Translations under genes and position numbers: made by a program
Source of the DNA: Actinomycetota bacterium
GTDB taxonomy: Bacteria > Actinomycetota > Acidimicrobiia > Acidimicrobiales > Ilumatobacteraceae
NCBI GenBank assembly: GCA_018882725.1
Contig: VERK01000157.1
Span: forward strand, 1-5,258
DNA: 5,258 nucleotides
Direction: 5' to 3'
The notes under the pieces: generated by a model
Told to the model about the DNA's origin: nothing
Seen by the model: only the letters and a program-made list of their open reading frames with translations
Databases searched by the model: none
Shown here: in pieces, positions 5,234 to 5,258 of the stretch
Layout: each line of letters opens with the position of its first letter
How positions within the stretch are numbered: position 1 is the first letter of the stretch

Positions 5234-5258
5234 ATGGCAACAACCGAACTTGGTGCTC
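5234..5258 (+). CDS. Possible start of another gene (partial, tentative)
   Basis: An ATG at 5234 opens a frame reading MATTELGA that is still open at the window edge. GGGGA (5225-5229) lies 4 nt upstream, rather close for a Shine-Dalgarno, and a candidate promoter lies about 80 nt upstream. Eight codons are too few to identify a product. The call rests on context only: without it, the 245 bases from 5014 to the edge hold just palindrome copy 4 and no gene. Confidence 0.25.

Noticed and set aside
5001..5243. An 80-residue minus-strand open frame upstream of the BKACE gene.
   Set aside because: It translates through palindrome copy 4, overlaps the BKACE start in another frame, and has no recognisable features.

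Overview
The window looks like a chromosomal segment from a GC-rich actinobacterium. The evidence is G/C-ending codons with very frequent TCG (Ser), GTC and GAC, an actinobacterial-type ribosomal protein S10, and a winged-helix/DUF559 gene of a kind common in Actinobacteria. An Acidimicrobiia-type lineage is a guess from codon style and gene content; the sequence does not prove it.

Layout. The left end carries the last codons of tuf (EF-Tu), followed after 12 nt by rpsJ (S10). Instead of running on into rplC/rplD, rpsJ is closed by a very strong GC-rich hairpin. Next come three plus-strand genes: a membrane-anchored HtrA-type serine protease with one PDZ domain (566-1768), a 402-residue alpha/beta hydrolase (1846-3054), and a 310-residue protein with an AbiEi-like winged-helix N-terminus and a DUF559 PD-(D/E)XK nuclease-like C-terminus (3145-4077). 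A minus-strand gene for a BKACE/DUF849 beta-keto acid cleavage enzyme (4153-5013) converges on the latter. The last 245 bases hold no established gene, only a candidate promoter and possibly the first codons of another plus-strand gene.

The most notable feature is a family of long palindromes. Each has two 21-nt arms around a 5-nt loop. One lies in every gap between genes from the end of the protease onward: 1777-1823, 3061-3107, 4088-4136 and a decayed copy at 5064-5110. The first three are perfect stems starting 6-11 nt after a stop codon. They differ from one another only by substitutions matched in both arms, plus the loop. They look like a dispersed intergenic hairpin family that probably ends transcripts, and they divide this stretch into one-gene units.

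The protein-coding genes after rpsJ do not form an obvious pathway. The protease (envelope quality control), the hydrolase, the DUF559 protein and the BKACE enzyme look like independent transcription units. The BKACE gene uses visibly different codons from its neighbours (many GGG glycines, a TTA leucine) and may have been acquired separately.
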